Shown here: positions 1 to 5,692 of the stretch, in pieces
How the letters are laid out: the number at the start of each line of letters is the position of its first letter
Position numbering within the stretch: the stretch's first letter is position 1
Assembly: GCA_013812995.1 (NCBI GenBank)
Contig: JACCSL010000090.1
Coordinates: 1 to 5,692, forward strand
Direction: 5' to 3'
DNA from: Ardenticatenales bacterium
Lineage (GTDB): Bacteria > Chloroflexota > Anaerolineae > Ardenticatenales > Ardenticatenaceae
DNA length: 5,692 nucleotides
The notes under the pieces: generated by a model
Told to the model about the DNA's origin: nothing
Database searches by the model: none
The model's input: the letters and a program-made list of their open reading frames with translations, nothing else
Made by a program: the position numbers and the translations under genes

Positions 1-1
1 G

Positions 2-118
2 CTGGGGCTCGCGCTGAGTGGCAACGAGTTGCTCGCCCATCACGATAATTCCGAGAAGCGCGGCCAGGATATGCTCGTGCTGCTCAGCCAGTTGCTGCTA
101 CTACGAACGGGGGGGTAG
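2..118 (+). CDS. 3' end of an unidentified protein gene (partial)
   Basis: This is the only forward frame open from the window edge; the other two meet stops within about 50 bases. It encodes the last 38 residues of a protein, ending in LLSQLLLLRTGG and a TAG stop. The fragment has a polar stretch (NSEKRGQD) followed by a leucine-rich, probably helical end. I do not recognise the family and no catalytic motif is visible in so short a piece. The last two glycine codons fall in a run of seven G (109-115) directly before the stop. The gene converges on the M50-like protease gene with only two bases between the stops. Coding status rests on the open frame and plausible composition alone. Confidence 0.5.
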   Translation: MGLALSGNELLAHHDNSEKRGQDMLVLLSQLLLLRTGG

Positions 119-131
119 CCTTACCTACCCC
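112..131. terminator. Stop-region hairpin at a convergent junction (possible bidirectional terminator)
   Basis: GGGGTAG (112-118) and CTACCCC (125-131) form a perfect 7-bp stem with the 6-base loop CCTTAC. The left arm contains the TAG stop of the forward gene. The loop and right arm contain the stop and the preceding codon of the reverse gene. No T-tract follows on either strand, so it is not a canonical intrinsic terminator. It could still pause polymerase or protect RNA 3' ends in both directions. The assignment is inference from the inverted repeat and its position. Confidence 0.35.
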
Positions 132-837
132 GCCGGGTTGCCAACACCATGACAGAGGCAAAATAGACGGCAATGGCGATGGCGCTCCAGATAAGGCCCC
201 AGATAAAGGCCGGAACGAGGGTGATGGTGGCGAGCAACTCGGCATCGGTCATGCGCACAGGTCCCCCCAGGAGAGGAATGCCTGCCAGGGGACCTGCCAT
301 CAAGATGTCCGTGCCAATATCGATGACGGCATAGAGGCAGGAGAACGTCCCGATAACCCAGAGCGCAGCCATCTGGAGCCGTGGCCCGCCCTGCCACCCC
401 AATCCATAGAGCACCAGGGCAGTAAAAGCTACATAGGCCAGTGTGAACAGATCCCGCACATAGAGCAGCCCGATGATGCCCAGCGCTACGGCCATGCCGC
501 GTATGGCGAAGCGGCGTACGCCTGGCCCTGCCCAGGCCAGCCGTAGCAGCGCAGCGCCCCAGAGAGCGCTGCCAAGATACCCCGCACTCAGGCTCAGAAA
601 GCGGCTGCCGCCACGAAGATGGGCCAGCCCGCCCTCATCGTAGGTGAGACTTAGCCGCTCCATGCTCCCGCCCGTCAGGTAGGCGGCAAGGCCGTGGCTG
701 ATCTCGTGAAGTAGCACCACAAACAGCTTGATGGGAAGCAGCAACGGCGCATTCCAGAAAAATAGCGCCACCGCCACTGTCACAACACTGAGCCCGACAA
801 TGCTCATATCCCAGTTTTGACCCCTGATTGACTGCAT
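121..837 (-). CDS. M50B-like intramembrane metallopeptidase
   Basis: A 238-residue polytopic membrane protein that looks like a zinc metalloprotease of the Peptidase_M50B group (Pfam PF13398). The zinc-binding HExxH is HEISH at residues 44-48, inside a hydrophobic segment and followed by GLAAYLTGG, as is usual for the family. A GYLGSALWG stretch lies at 86-94. A late aspartate, in TDAELLA at 197-203, matches the third family motif. About six or seven hydrophobic segments are visible, roughly at 13-33, 35-55, 82-102, 112-130, 133-147, 156-175 and 204-232. The natural substrate is unknown. ATG at 837 is chosen because AGGAG lies five bases upstream on this strand; a second methionine at residue 11 has no comparable site. 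The gene is divergent from the glycosyltransferase gene and their start regions touch. The family call is solid; proteolytic activity is inferred from the motifs. Confidence 0.85.
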   Translation of the reverse strand: MQSIRGQNWDMSIVGLSVVTVAVALFFWNAPLLLPIKLFVVLLHEISHGLAAYLTGGSMERLSLTYDEGGLAHLRGGSRFLSLSAGYLGSALWGAALLRLAWAGPGVRRFAIRGMAVALGIIGLLYVRDLFTLAYVAFTALVLYGLGWQGGPRLQMAALWVIGTFSCLYAVIDIGTDILMAGPLAGIPLLGGPVRMTDAELLATITLVPAFIWGLIWSAIAIAVYFASVMVLATRRGR

Positions 838-842
838 GGTTG

Positions 843-847
843 CTCCT
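843..847 (-). promoter_or_regulatory. Ribosome binding site of the M50B-like gene
   Basis: Read on the minus strand this is AGGAG, five bases before the ATG at 837. It decides the long start of the protease. It lies between the two candidate start codons (836 and 848) of the forward glycosyltransferase gene, so the two genes' translation-start signals interlock. Confidence 0.65.
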
Positions 848-2005
848 ATGAAAATTCTACATCTCTACAAGGATTATTACCCCGTTATCGGGGGGATTGA
901 AAATTATGTCAAGGTTCTGGCGGAAGCGCAGGTGCGACGCGGGCACAAGGTCACGGTGCTGGTCACGAGCCTGACACGTCAGACCAAGATCGAGCGGCAC
1001 AATGGGGTGCTGGTCATCAAGGCGGGGCGACTGGCCCACATCGCGAGCACACCGCTGAGCTTAAGCCTTCCTTTCATCCTGGCCCGACTAAAGCCGGACA
1101 TCGCGCACCTGCAATTCCCCTACCCCTTTGGCGAATTTGCTGCCCTGCTAGGCTCCAAGGCCCCCCGCCTGGTCTTTACCTACCATAGCGATGTGGTGCG
1201 ACAGGCGGCGCTGCTACGCCTCTACCGACCGCTGATGCAGCGCATCCTGCAACGCGCGGATGCGATTATCGCCACTTCTCCCCCTTACGTTGAAAGCAGC
1301 GAGGTGTTGCGAGCGTATCGCGAGAAGGTGCATGTCGTTCCGCTGGGGGTTCATACCGCCGCCTTCGCGCATGAGAACCCGGCGCGAGTCGCTACCCTTC
1401 AGGGCGAGTGGAGCCCCGACGGGGAGCCGCTGATCCTCTTTGTGGGGCGCTTTCGCTACTACAAGGGGCTGGATGTTCTGCTCCGGGCAGTCCCGCACCT
1501 GCGCCGAGGGCGCATTCTCCTCGTGGGGGATGGACCCGAGCGCCGCAAGTTGGATGCACTCTGTACTCAGCTTGGCCTGGAGGAGCGTGTCTACTTTCTG
1601 GGCAGCACGATGGAAGAGGAGTTGATTGCACTCCGCCATGCGACACGCCGCAGCGGCGGCCTCTTTGTGTTGCCCGCCACACACCGCAGCGAAGCGTTTG
1701 GGACAGTGCTCCTGGAGGCGATGGCGGCGGGACTCCCGCTCGTCACGACGGAGCTGGGAACGGGCACCTCCTGGGTGAATCAGGAGGGCGTCACGGGCCG
1801 CGTGGTGCCCGCCAACAATCCGACCGCTCTGGCCGAGGCTATCAATCAGATGCTGGCCGACCCCGCGCTGCTCCAGACGATGCAACGCGCGGCCCGCACC
1901 CGCGCCCAGCGCTTTGACCTGACTCAGATGGTCGAGGGGGTGGAGGGGGTGTATGACCATGTAATGGGGGGAAGCGGCTTTGTCAAAGGTTCCCCCGTGC
2001 GCTAA
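848..2005 (+). CDS. GT4-family glycosyltransferase (rhamnosyl/mannosyltransferase-like)
   Basis: A 385-residue GT-B-fold enzyme expected to transfer a sugar from a nucleotide-sugar donor to a lipid-linked or glycan acceptor on the cytoplasmic face of the membrane. The N-terminal domain starts MKILHL and has the GGIE motif near residues 15-18 and YHSD at 112-115. The C-terminal donor domain has GRFRYYKG (200-207, with the phosphate-contacting Arg and Lys), GDGPE (227-231) and the E-x7-E motif from Glu282 to Glu290 in SEAFGTVLLEAMAAG. The stretch ELGTGTSWVNQ resembles proteins annotated as rhamnosyl/mannosyltransferases, but donor and acceptor cannot be read from the sequence. Before LFVLP the usual short linker appears about three residues longer (ATRRSGG). 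ATG at 848 is preferred because the family begins MKIL; an in-frame ATG at 836 would add four residues. Neither start has a good ribosome site. It leads a forward cluster with the phosphoglycosyltransferase 39 bases downstream. Confidence 0.9.
   Translation: MKILHLYKDYYPVIGGIENYVKVLAEAQVRRGHKVTVLVTSLTRQTKIERHNGVLVIKAGRLAHIASTPLSLSLPFILARLKPDIAHLQFPYPFGEFAALLGSKAPRLVFTYHSDVVRQAALLRLYRPLMQRILQRADAIIATSPPYVESSEVLRAYREKVHVVPLGVHTAAFAHENPARVATLQGEWSPDGEPLILFVGRFRYYKGLDVLLRAVPHLRRGRILLVGDGPERRKLDALCTQLGLEERVYFLGSTMEEELIALRHATRRSGGLFVLPATHRSEAFGTVLLEAMAAGLPLVTTELGTGTSWVNQEGVTGRVVPANNPTALAEAINQMLADPALLQTMQRAARTRAQRFDLTQMVEGVEGVYDHVMGGSGFVKGSPVR
884..912 (-). promoter_or_regulatory. Sigma-70-like promoter for the M50B-like gene, antisense within the glycosyltransferase gene
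   Basis: On the minus strand a perfect TTGACA (907-912) is followed by a 17-base spacer and GATAAC (884-889), a 4-of-6 match to TATAAT. Transcription would start near 877 and give a leader of about 40 bases, leading to the AGGAG site and the ATG at 837. The element sits in an AT-richer patch inside codons 13-22 of the forward glycosyltransferase gene. Spacing, orientation and the downstream ribosome site agree, but promoter function is predicted from consensus only. Confidence 0.5.
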
Positions 2006-2044
2006 GATGTGGCGTTTTGGTCACCCAGCACAGAGAAACGGCCC

Positions 2045-3046
2045 ATGAGCACCTATCTTCTGATCTTCTTCGCCTCCCTCCTGCTTGCCATCGGGGGCAC
2101 GCCTCTGGTCCGCCTGCTCGCCCTACGGGCAGGCATTATCGACCAGCCCGCCGCCCGTAAGGTCCATACCACCCCGATTCCCCTGCTAGGCGGTGTTGCG
2201 ATCTACGGCGCTGTCTGCGGTGGCCTCTTCCTCTTCAGTGACAAATTCTATATCACCCAGGTCATAAGCATCATGCTCGGGGCGACCTGGGTTAGCTTCT
2301 TTGGGCTGTGGGATGATCGGGTCGGGCTGGGGGCTGGATTTAAATTGCTGGCGCAACTGGGCGGTGCGATAATCCTGATTGCGAATGGCGTGATGGTGAC
2401 TCTGCCGATTCCCTACGCCTATAACCTGCTCTTGACGCTGTTGTGGATCGTGGGAATCACCAATGCGCTCAACCTGCTGGACAACATGGATGGTCTCAGT
2501 AGTGGCATCGGCGCGGTGGCAGCCGCTTTCTTCCTGCTGCTGGCGGCCCTGAGCGGGCAGTACCTTGTGGGGGCGATGAGCGCGGCCATGTTGGGGGCAT
2601 GTCTGGGCTTCCTGCTGTACAACTTCAACCCAGCGAGCATCTTCATGGGGGATACGGGAAGCCTCTTCCTGGGCTTTACCCTGGCATCCCTGGCGATCAA
2701 GCTGCGCTTCCCAGAAAACATCTCCTGGGTCACCTGGATGATTCCGCTGCTGGTGCTCATCGTTCCTCTCATGGACACGACGCTGGTCTTCATCTCGCGA
2801 TTGCGGCGTGGCAAGAACCCCCTGACAACTCCCGGCAAGGATCATCTCTCCCACCGGCTGGTATCCTGGGGGTGGAGTCGCCGCGAGGCGGTGCTGCTGC
2901 TCTATCTGATTGCCTGCGCGGGCGGAGCACTGGCGATCTTTGTCAGTGTCGCCGATCCCCTGACTGCCTACAGTGTGGCTGTCGCTGTTCTGATTGCAGT
3001 GACGCTGCTCTTGCTCCGCTTCGAGCGGAACTTTCAACAGCCCTGA
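2045..3046 (+). CDS. WecA/TagO-like polyprenyl-phosphate sugar-1-phosphate transferase
   Basis: A 333-residue polytopic membrane enzyme of the MraY/WecA family (Pfam PF00953). Such enzymes move a sugar-1-phosphate, often GlcNAc-1-P, from a UDP-sugar onto undecaprenyl phosphate, the first step of surface polysaccharide, teichoic acid-like or O-antigen synthesis. Visible motifs in order: [12 protein letters not shown] (30-41) with PLLGG (46-50); the metal-binding Asp pair in WDDR (89-92); [12 protein letters not shown] (140-151) with Asp146 and Asp149; [14 protein letters not shown] (193-206); and the late DHLSHRL (266-272). The last resembles the His-rich loop of WecA-type rather than MraY-type enzymes. 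Length and hydrophobic pattern fit the usual 10-11 membrane spans. ATG at 2045 is chosen because MSTYLL leads directly into the first span; an in-frame GTG at 2009 would add 12 polar residues and has no ribosome site. Upstream lies only a weak purine stretch (AGAGA at 2032-2036). The exact sugar is unknown. Confidence 0.9.
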   Translation: MSTYLLIFFASLLLAIGGTPLVRLLALRAGIIDQPAARKVHTTPIPLLGGVAIYGAVCGGLFLFSDKFYITQVISIMLGATWVSFFGLWDDRVGLGAGFKLLAQLGGAIILIANGVMVTLPIPYAYNLLLTLLWIVGITNALNLLDNMDGLSSGIGAVAAAFFLLLAALSGQYLVGAMSAAMLGACLGFLLYNFNPASIFMGDTGSLFLGFTLASLAIKLRFPENISWVTWMIPLLVLIVPLMDTTLVFISRLRRGKNPLTTPGKDHLSHRLVSWGWSRREAVLLLYLIACAGGALAIFVSVADPLTAYSVAVAVLIAVTLLLLRFERNFQQP

Positions 3047-3048
3047 AA

Positions 3049-3061
3049 TTTTGTAACAAAA
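3049..3061. repeat. Short AT-rich palindrome before the cyclophilin gene
   Basis: TTTTGT (3049-3054) and ACAAAA (3056-3061) form a perfect inverted repeat around one central base. It lies between the transferase stop and the cyclophilin ribosome site. The spacing suits a small protein-binding site better than an RNA hairpin. No function is shown; such AT-rich palindromes also arise by chance. Confidence 0.25.
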
Positions 3062-3062
3062 G

Positions 3063-3067
3063 AGGAG
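3063..3067 (+). promoter_or_regulatory. Ribosome binding site of the cyclophilin gene
   Basis: AGGAG, nine bases before the ATG at 3077. It supports this start over the in-frame ATG at 3083. It is the clearest ribosome site in the forward cluster, which suggests the cyclophilin is translated more strongly than the two genes before it. Confidence 0.7.
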
Positions 3068-3076
3068 ATAGACGTT

Positions 3077-3910
3077 ATGAGCATGAGTAAAAAGACGAAG
3101 AAGCCAATCAAGGTGAGAGAGGTTGCTCGCACCGAGATTCAGGCAAACAAGAGTTGGTGGAGTGATTCTCGCAACATTGCCCTCGTGGCAGTGCTCTCGC
3201 TCCTCACGATCTTTGCCATCTACTTTGCGACGCAGCAGCTTGGCCCAGCCGACGAGAGCGCCGAGGCACTGCGCGAGGCTACGCCGGGAACGGACGCCGC
3301 AGCGAGCAATTGCCCCATCGACATCCTGAACGGCCCCCTGCCCGAACCCACTGGGGATATTAATGGCAAGCCGCAGTGGGAAAGCCCCTTTCCCATGCTG
3401 ATCGACAGCAACTGTGACTACTACGCCACCTTCGAGACCAGCAAGGGCACGATTGTGGTGGACCTGTTCGAGAAGGGTGCCCCGAACACCGTCAATAACT
3501 TTGTGGCACTGGCCGCGAGTGGCTTCTACGATGGCATCCTTTTCCATCGTGTAATTCCTAACTTCATGGCCCAGGCTGGCGACCCGCTGGGTGAAGGCAC
3601 TGGCGGTCCGGGCTACGAGTTCGAGGACGAGCTCTCGCCAGACTTACGCCACAACAAGCCTGGAATCCTCAGCATGGCTAATTCAGGGCCGGGCACAAAT
3701 GGATCGCAGTTTTTCATCACCTTTGGTCCGACCCCTCACCTGGATGGATACGATGAGAGTGGCCAGGCGAAGCCCTGCGGCGCGCCGCAGGTTTCCTGCC
3801 ATGCTGTCTTTGGCGAGGTCACAGAGGGGCTGGAAGCAGCACTGGCTCTCACCCCAACAGGGGAAGGACCGGTGGATGCCATCGAGCGAGTGACCATCAG
3901 CACACGCTGA
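3077..3910 (+). CDS. Membrane-anchored cyclophilin-type peptidyl-prolyl cis-trans isomerase
   Basis: A 277-residue protein that should catalyse proline cis-trans isomerisation outside the cytoplasmic membrane. It has a Lys-rich cytoplasmic N-terminus (1-32), one hydrophobic anchor at about 33-52, a linker to about 112, and a cyclophilin domain (Pfam PF00160) at about 113-275. Active-site residues align with human cyclophilin A: Arg158 in FHRVIP (for Arg55), Phe163 and Met164, Gln166 (for Gln63), Asn202, Gln211 and Phe213. The cyclosporin-contacting Trp121 is replaced by His221, as is common in bacterial members. Between LDG (222-224) and HAVFG (242-246) there are about 16 extra residues carrying Cys234 and Cys241. 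With Cys79 and Cys113 this makes four cysteines, all on the outer side. The basic N-terminus argues for the C-terminal domain being outside. The gene follows the phosphoglycosyltransferase by 30 bases and may share its transcript. The family call is firm; the client proteins are unknown. Confidence 0.93.
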   Translation: MSMSKKTKKPIKVREVARTEIQANKSWWSDSRNIALVAVLSLLTIFAIYFATQQLGPADESAEALREATPGTDAAASNCPIDILNGPLPEPTGDINGKPQWESPFPMLIDSNCDYYATFETSKGTIVVDLFEKGAPNTVNNFVALAASGFYDGILFHRVIPNFMAQAGDPLGEGTGGPGYEFEDELSPDLRHNKPGILSMANSGPGTNGSQFFITFGPTPHLDGYDESGQAKPCGAPQVSCHAVFGEVTEGLEAALALTPTGEGPVDAIERVTISTR

Positions 3911-3921
3911 TCCTCTCAGCG
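3896..3921. terminator. Two competing hairpins over a convergent stop-codon junction
   Basis: ATCAGC (3896-3901) pairs with GCTGAT (3906-3911) around the loop ACAC. Alternatively, CGCTGA (3905-3910) pairs with TCAGCG (3916-3921) around the loop TCCTC. Both are perfect 6-bp stems and they share the middle arm, so only one can form at a time. The second is built exactly from the final Arg-stop codons (CGC TGA) of the two converging genes. No T-tract follows on either strand. A role in termination or RNA 3'-end protection is inference; part of the symmetry is explained by both genes ending in the same two codons. Confidence 0.3.
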
Positions 3922-5445
3922 GAGCGGGGCGAGCATCAGCGCCAGCCTCAAGGCAAAGGCATCGTTGGGCTGGGTGGGGTCCAGCCCGGCAATGTCGCGG
4001 ATGCGCTCCAGGCGGTAGGCCATCGAGTTGCGATGGAGGTGCATGGCTTTCGCGGTGGCGCTGATATTTCCCCCATGCTCCAGCAGAAGTTGGAGCGTTG
4101 TCAGCAACTCCGTCGCGTGCTCGCGGTCATAGTCCTCCAACGTGGAGAGTGTGCTATCCAGAAATTGGCGCAGGTCCTCCGTTCCCTGGAGGTGACGCAG
4201 CAGCCGGTAGAGGCCCATCTCTTTATGCAGATAGCATCCTCCCTCGCCAAGCAGGCGCATTCCCAGTACCAGGGCGTCACTTGCCTGTACCAAGCTGTGG
4301 CGGAGACCTTCCGCCCCCCGCGCCGGGTCGCCCGCCGCCAGGGAGAGCATCGTGGGAGCGGACCAGTCGGTGGCTAGATGGCTCAGGAAGTCCGAGCGGC
4401 CTGTCTCCCACCCCGCACTTCCCCCCGCCAGCACGAACGTGCTCTGCCACGCCTCCGCCATGAGGGGCAGGTGTATCTCGCCCAGATGTAGACGGACGTG
4501 CCATCCCACCGCTTCGGCACGCACCATAGCACGACGCATCCAGTCGCGCAGTATCTCCTCCGTCGCCTCGTCGCGCGCTGCTACCCCGAGCACTACCCAT
4601 TGCACCTGCTCCAGCGGGTAATCCGCCACGCGTGCCCGCGCCAGAAGCACGGACTCTTCCTCGCCCAGGAGCAGTGTCGCGACGAAATCTCCGTAGACCC
4701 CTTCGCGCGCGGCTTCAACCGCCTCCATCTTCGCCAGTTCCAGGGCCAGCGCGGCCGCGCCCTGTTCCAGCGCCATACGAGAAAATCCGTCGAGCGCCTC
4801 CGGGATGTCGCACAGGGTGAGCGTGGCCGTTGCGGACTCGCCAATGGGAAGCATCTGAGTCACTGTCTCGCTACCAGGAAGCGTGCTTCCGGCACGCGCG
4901 AGGAGATTCCCCGGCGCGGCGCTCACCTCGACCAGATGGCCGACCAGCCGATGGAGGTCCTCAACCACGCCCTGTAGCCCCGCGCCGGACATCACCTGCT
5001 GGCTAAGCCGACGGTAGAGCGCCGCCGCCTGTGCCTCCTCCTGCGCCTCCCGATCCGAGATCAGGCGGATGATGGCCCGCGCGGTCCGGGGCAGATCGGC
5101 ACCCTCCGGCAGGGCGAAGAGGGGCAGGTTGCTGCGCTCCGCCTCGCGCCGCGCCCCGTTATCGACCTCCCCCTTGATGACGATGGCGGAGAGCCCCACG
5201 CGCCCCAGTTCGCGGACGACGCGCGAGAGCGTGAGGTTGGGATTGCTCGCCTGAACGAGGGCGAAATCCAGCAGAGCTACCTCGTCCGCGTTGAGCTGGG
5301 GAAAGAGGGGGGAAAGCACACCGCTGGTCCGCGCCCAGCGCGCCGGACGCCCCAACCCCAGCGCCCCCGCCGCGAGGGTAGTTCCCAGGGGCAGGGCGAG
5401 GCGTCCCATCTCGCGAACGGTAGGTAGAGGGATCGGGGCCACCAT
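3916..5445 (-). CDS. PucR-family transcriptional regulator
   Basis: A 509-residue cytoplasmic DNA-binding regulator with the usual three-part PucR layout. Residues about 7-125 resemble the PucR N-terminal domain (PF07905), with GLGRPARW near 30-37. The centre contains a degenerate GGDEF-like part (PF17853 type) around VQWVVLGVAA. The C-terminal helix-turn-helix (HTH_30, PF13556) covers about 453-485 with GNISATAKAMHLHRNSMAYR. PucR and CdaR relatives activate purine, sugar-acid or amino-acid catabolic genes in response to small molecules, but the N-terminal ligand here is not predictable. ATG at 5445 is chosen because AGGGG lies eight bases upstream; a GTG at 5454 would overlap that site and add only three residues. 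It follows the membrane-protein gene by about 15 bases, so the two are probably co-transcribed. It converges on the cyclophilin gene. No typical catabolic target gene is visible nearby. Confidence 0.88.
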   Translation of the reverse strand: MVAPIPLPTVREMGRLALPLGTTLAAGALGLGRPARWARTSGVLSPLFPQLNADEVALLDFALVQASNPNLTLSRVVRELGRVGLSAIVIKGEVDNGARREAERSNLPLFALPEGADLPRTARAIIRLISDREAQEEAQAAALYRRLSQQVMSGAGLQGVVEDLHRLVGHLVEVSAAPGNLLARAGSTLPGSETVTQMLPIGESATATLTLCDIPEALDGFSRMALEQGAAALALELAKMEAVEAAREGVYGDFVATLLLGEEESVLLARARVADYPLEQVQWVVLGVAARDEATEEILRDWMRRAMVRAEAVGWHVRLHLGEIHLPLMAEAWQSTFVLAGGSAGWETGRSDFLSHLATDWSAPTMLSLAAGDPARGAEGLRHSLVQASDALVLGMRLLGEGGCYLHKEMGLYRLLRHLQGTEDLRQFLDSTLSTLEDYDREHATELLTTLQLLLEHGGNISATAKAMHLHRNSMAYRLERIRDIAGLDPTQPNDAFALRLALMLAPLR

Positions 5446-5453
5446 CAACAACA

Positions 5454-5458
5454 CCCCT
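5454..5458 (-). promoter_or_regulatory. Ribosome binding site of the PucR-type gene
   Basis: Read on the minus strand this is AGGGG, eight bases before the ATG at 5445. It is directly abutted by the GTG at 5454, which makes that codon an unlikely start. It lies just after the stop codon of the upstream membrane-protein gene. Confidence 0.5.
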
Positions 5459-5460
5459 GA

Positions 5461-5692
5461 CTAGAAAAAGCCCTGGATGAGAAAGGCCACAACGAGCAGC
5501 GCCGTTGTGCCCAGGTGGGTCAGCACCGCGCCCACAATCGCAAGGGAGAGGCGCTGGGTGTGAGCACTCACGATGGTAAGGGTGGCGAGGGGAAGGCCAA
5601 GCAAGCCCAGGGCGGCCAACTGCGGGAGGTGACCCAGGGCCACACCGAGGATAAGCAGCGCGAAGGCCAGACAAGCGGGGAGCGCATAAGCC
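5461..5692 (-). CDS. C-terminal part of a multi-spanning membrane protein, possibly UbiA/MenA-like prenyltransferase (partial)
   Basis: The reverse frame is open from the window edge to a TAG at 5461-5463, giving 76 complete codons. It encodes three hydrophobic segments: one starting AYALPACLAFALLILGVALG, one around LAALGLLGLPLATLTIV, and a last one, VLTHLGTTALLVVAFLIQGFF, reaching almost to the end. A run of closely spaced helices with short polar joints and a hydrophobic end after a T-H-L stretch is reminiscent of the C-terminus of UbiA-family enzymes such as MenA. The diagnostic Asp-rich NDxxD-type motifs would lie upstream, outside the window, so the family call is a guess. A GTG at 5643 looks like an internal valine and not the start, because the hydrophobic frame continues upstream without a break. 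The gene ends just before the PucR-type regulator and probably shares its transcript. Confidence 0.6.
   Translation of the reverse strand, partial: AYALPACLAFALLILGVALGHLPQLAALGLLGLPLATLTIVSAHTQRLSLAIVGAVLTHLGTTALLVVAFLIQGFF

Noticed and set aside
817..833. TTGACC and TTGACT as -35 elements for a forward glycosyltransferase promoter
   Set aside because: No -10-like hexamer occurs at 16-18 bases downstream of either, and any start would fall inside the coding region.
1214..1960. A 248-codon open frame on the minus strand, opposite the glycosyltransferase gene
   Set aside because: Low-complexity Gln/His/Arg-rich product without motifs; the opposite strand carries a clear GT4 enzyme with intact catalytic residues.
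1931..1971. G-rich tract with possible G-quadruplex and a VEGVEGV direct repeat
   Set aside because: Only three separate long G runs are present, with one long loop; the repeat is explained by two adjacent Val-Glu-Gly codon sets in the glycosyltransferase C-terminal helix.
3015..3029. Hairpin TCCGCT-TCG-AGCGGA near the end of the phosphoglycosyltransferase gene
   Set aside because: Only a 6-bp stem, located before the stop codon, with no T-tract following. It is not convincing as a terminator, and the downstream gene probably shares the transcript.
3032..3057. Possible promoter before the cyclophilin gene (TGTAAC as a -10 element)
   Set aside because: TGTAAC matches TATAAT at only four positions and there is no acceptable -35 hexamer at 16-18 bases upstream.
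2186..3547. A 453-codon open frame on the minus strand, opposite the phosphoglycosyltransferase and cyclophilin genes
   Set aside because: Its product is rich in Gln, His and Arg with no recognisable domain, as expected for the complement of Leu-rich membrane-protein codons in GC-rich DNA. It runs across two well-supported genes and has no family motif.
4498..4977. A 159-codon open frame on the plus strand, opposite the PucR-type gene
   Set aside because: Arg/His-rich product with no domain; the reverse gene has a complete PucR architecture here, so this is a complementary-strand shadow.

Overview
The window is a gene-dense, GC-rich bacterial segment with six recognisable or partly recognisable genes, plus a short gene end at the left edge. 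Nothing in it looks like a mobile element, CRISPR array, rRNA or tRNA. The mix of families is a membrane M50B-type protease, a GT4 glycosyltransferase, a WecA/MraY-type phosphoglycosyltransferase, a membrane-anchored cyclophilin and a PucR regulator behind a UbiA-like membrane protein. With the GC-rich codon use this fits Chloroflexota best, but that placement is an impression from gene style and not a demonstrated assignment.

Layout from left to right. Positions 2-118 (+) hold the last 38 codons of an unidentified gene. It converges, with a 2-base gap, on an M50B-like protease gene (121-837, -). That gene diverges from a forward cluster: a GT4 glycosyltransferase (848-2005), a polyprenyl-phosphate sugar-1-phosphate transferase of the WecA/TagO type (2045-3046), and an N-terminally anchored cyclophilin (3077-3910). 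The cyclophilin converges, with a 5-base gap, on a PucR-type regulator (3916-5445, -). The regulator lies just downstream of the 3' end of a membrane-protein gene, possibly a UbiA/MenA-like prenyltransferase, that runs off the right edge.

The functional core is the forward cluster. The phosphoglycosyltransferase would load the first sugar phosphate onto the polyprenyl-phosphate carrier, and the GT4 enzyme would add a further sugar on the cytoplasmic face. Together they point to a cell-surface polysaccharide or glycolipid. The cyclophilin would act outside the membrane as a folding helper. The PucR protein is a plausible transcription factor with an unknown ligand; no purine or amino-acid catabolic gene is visible next to it.

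No wholly new system is evident. The more interesting details are regulatory and architectural. A good sigma-70-like promoter for the protease gene lies antisense inside the start of the glycosyltransferase gene. Short perfect hairpins built from the stop-codon regions sit at both convergent junctions. The cyclophilin carries a loop insertion and four extracytoplasmic cysteines. No intergenic stretch exceeds 40 bases, so there is no large unexplained region.
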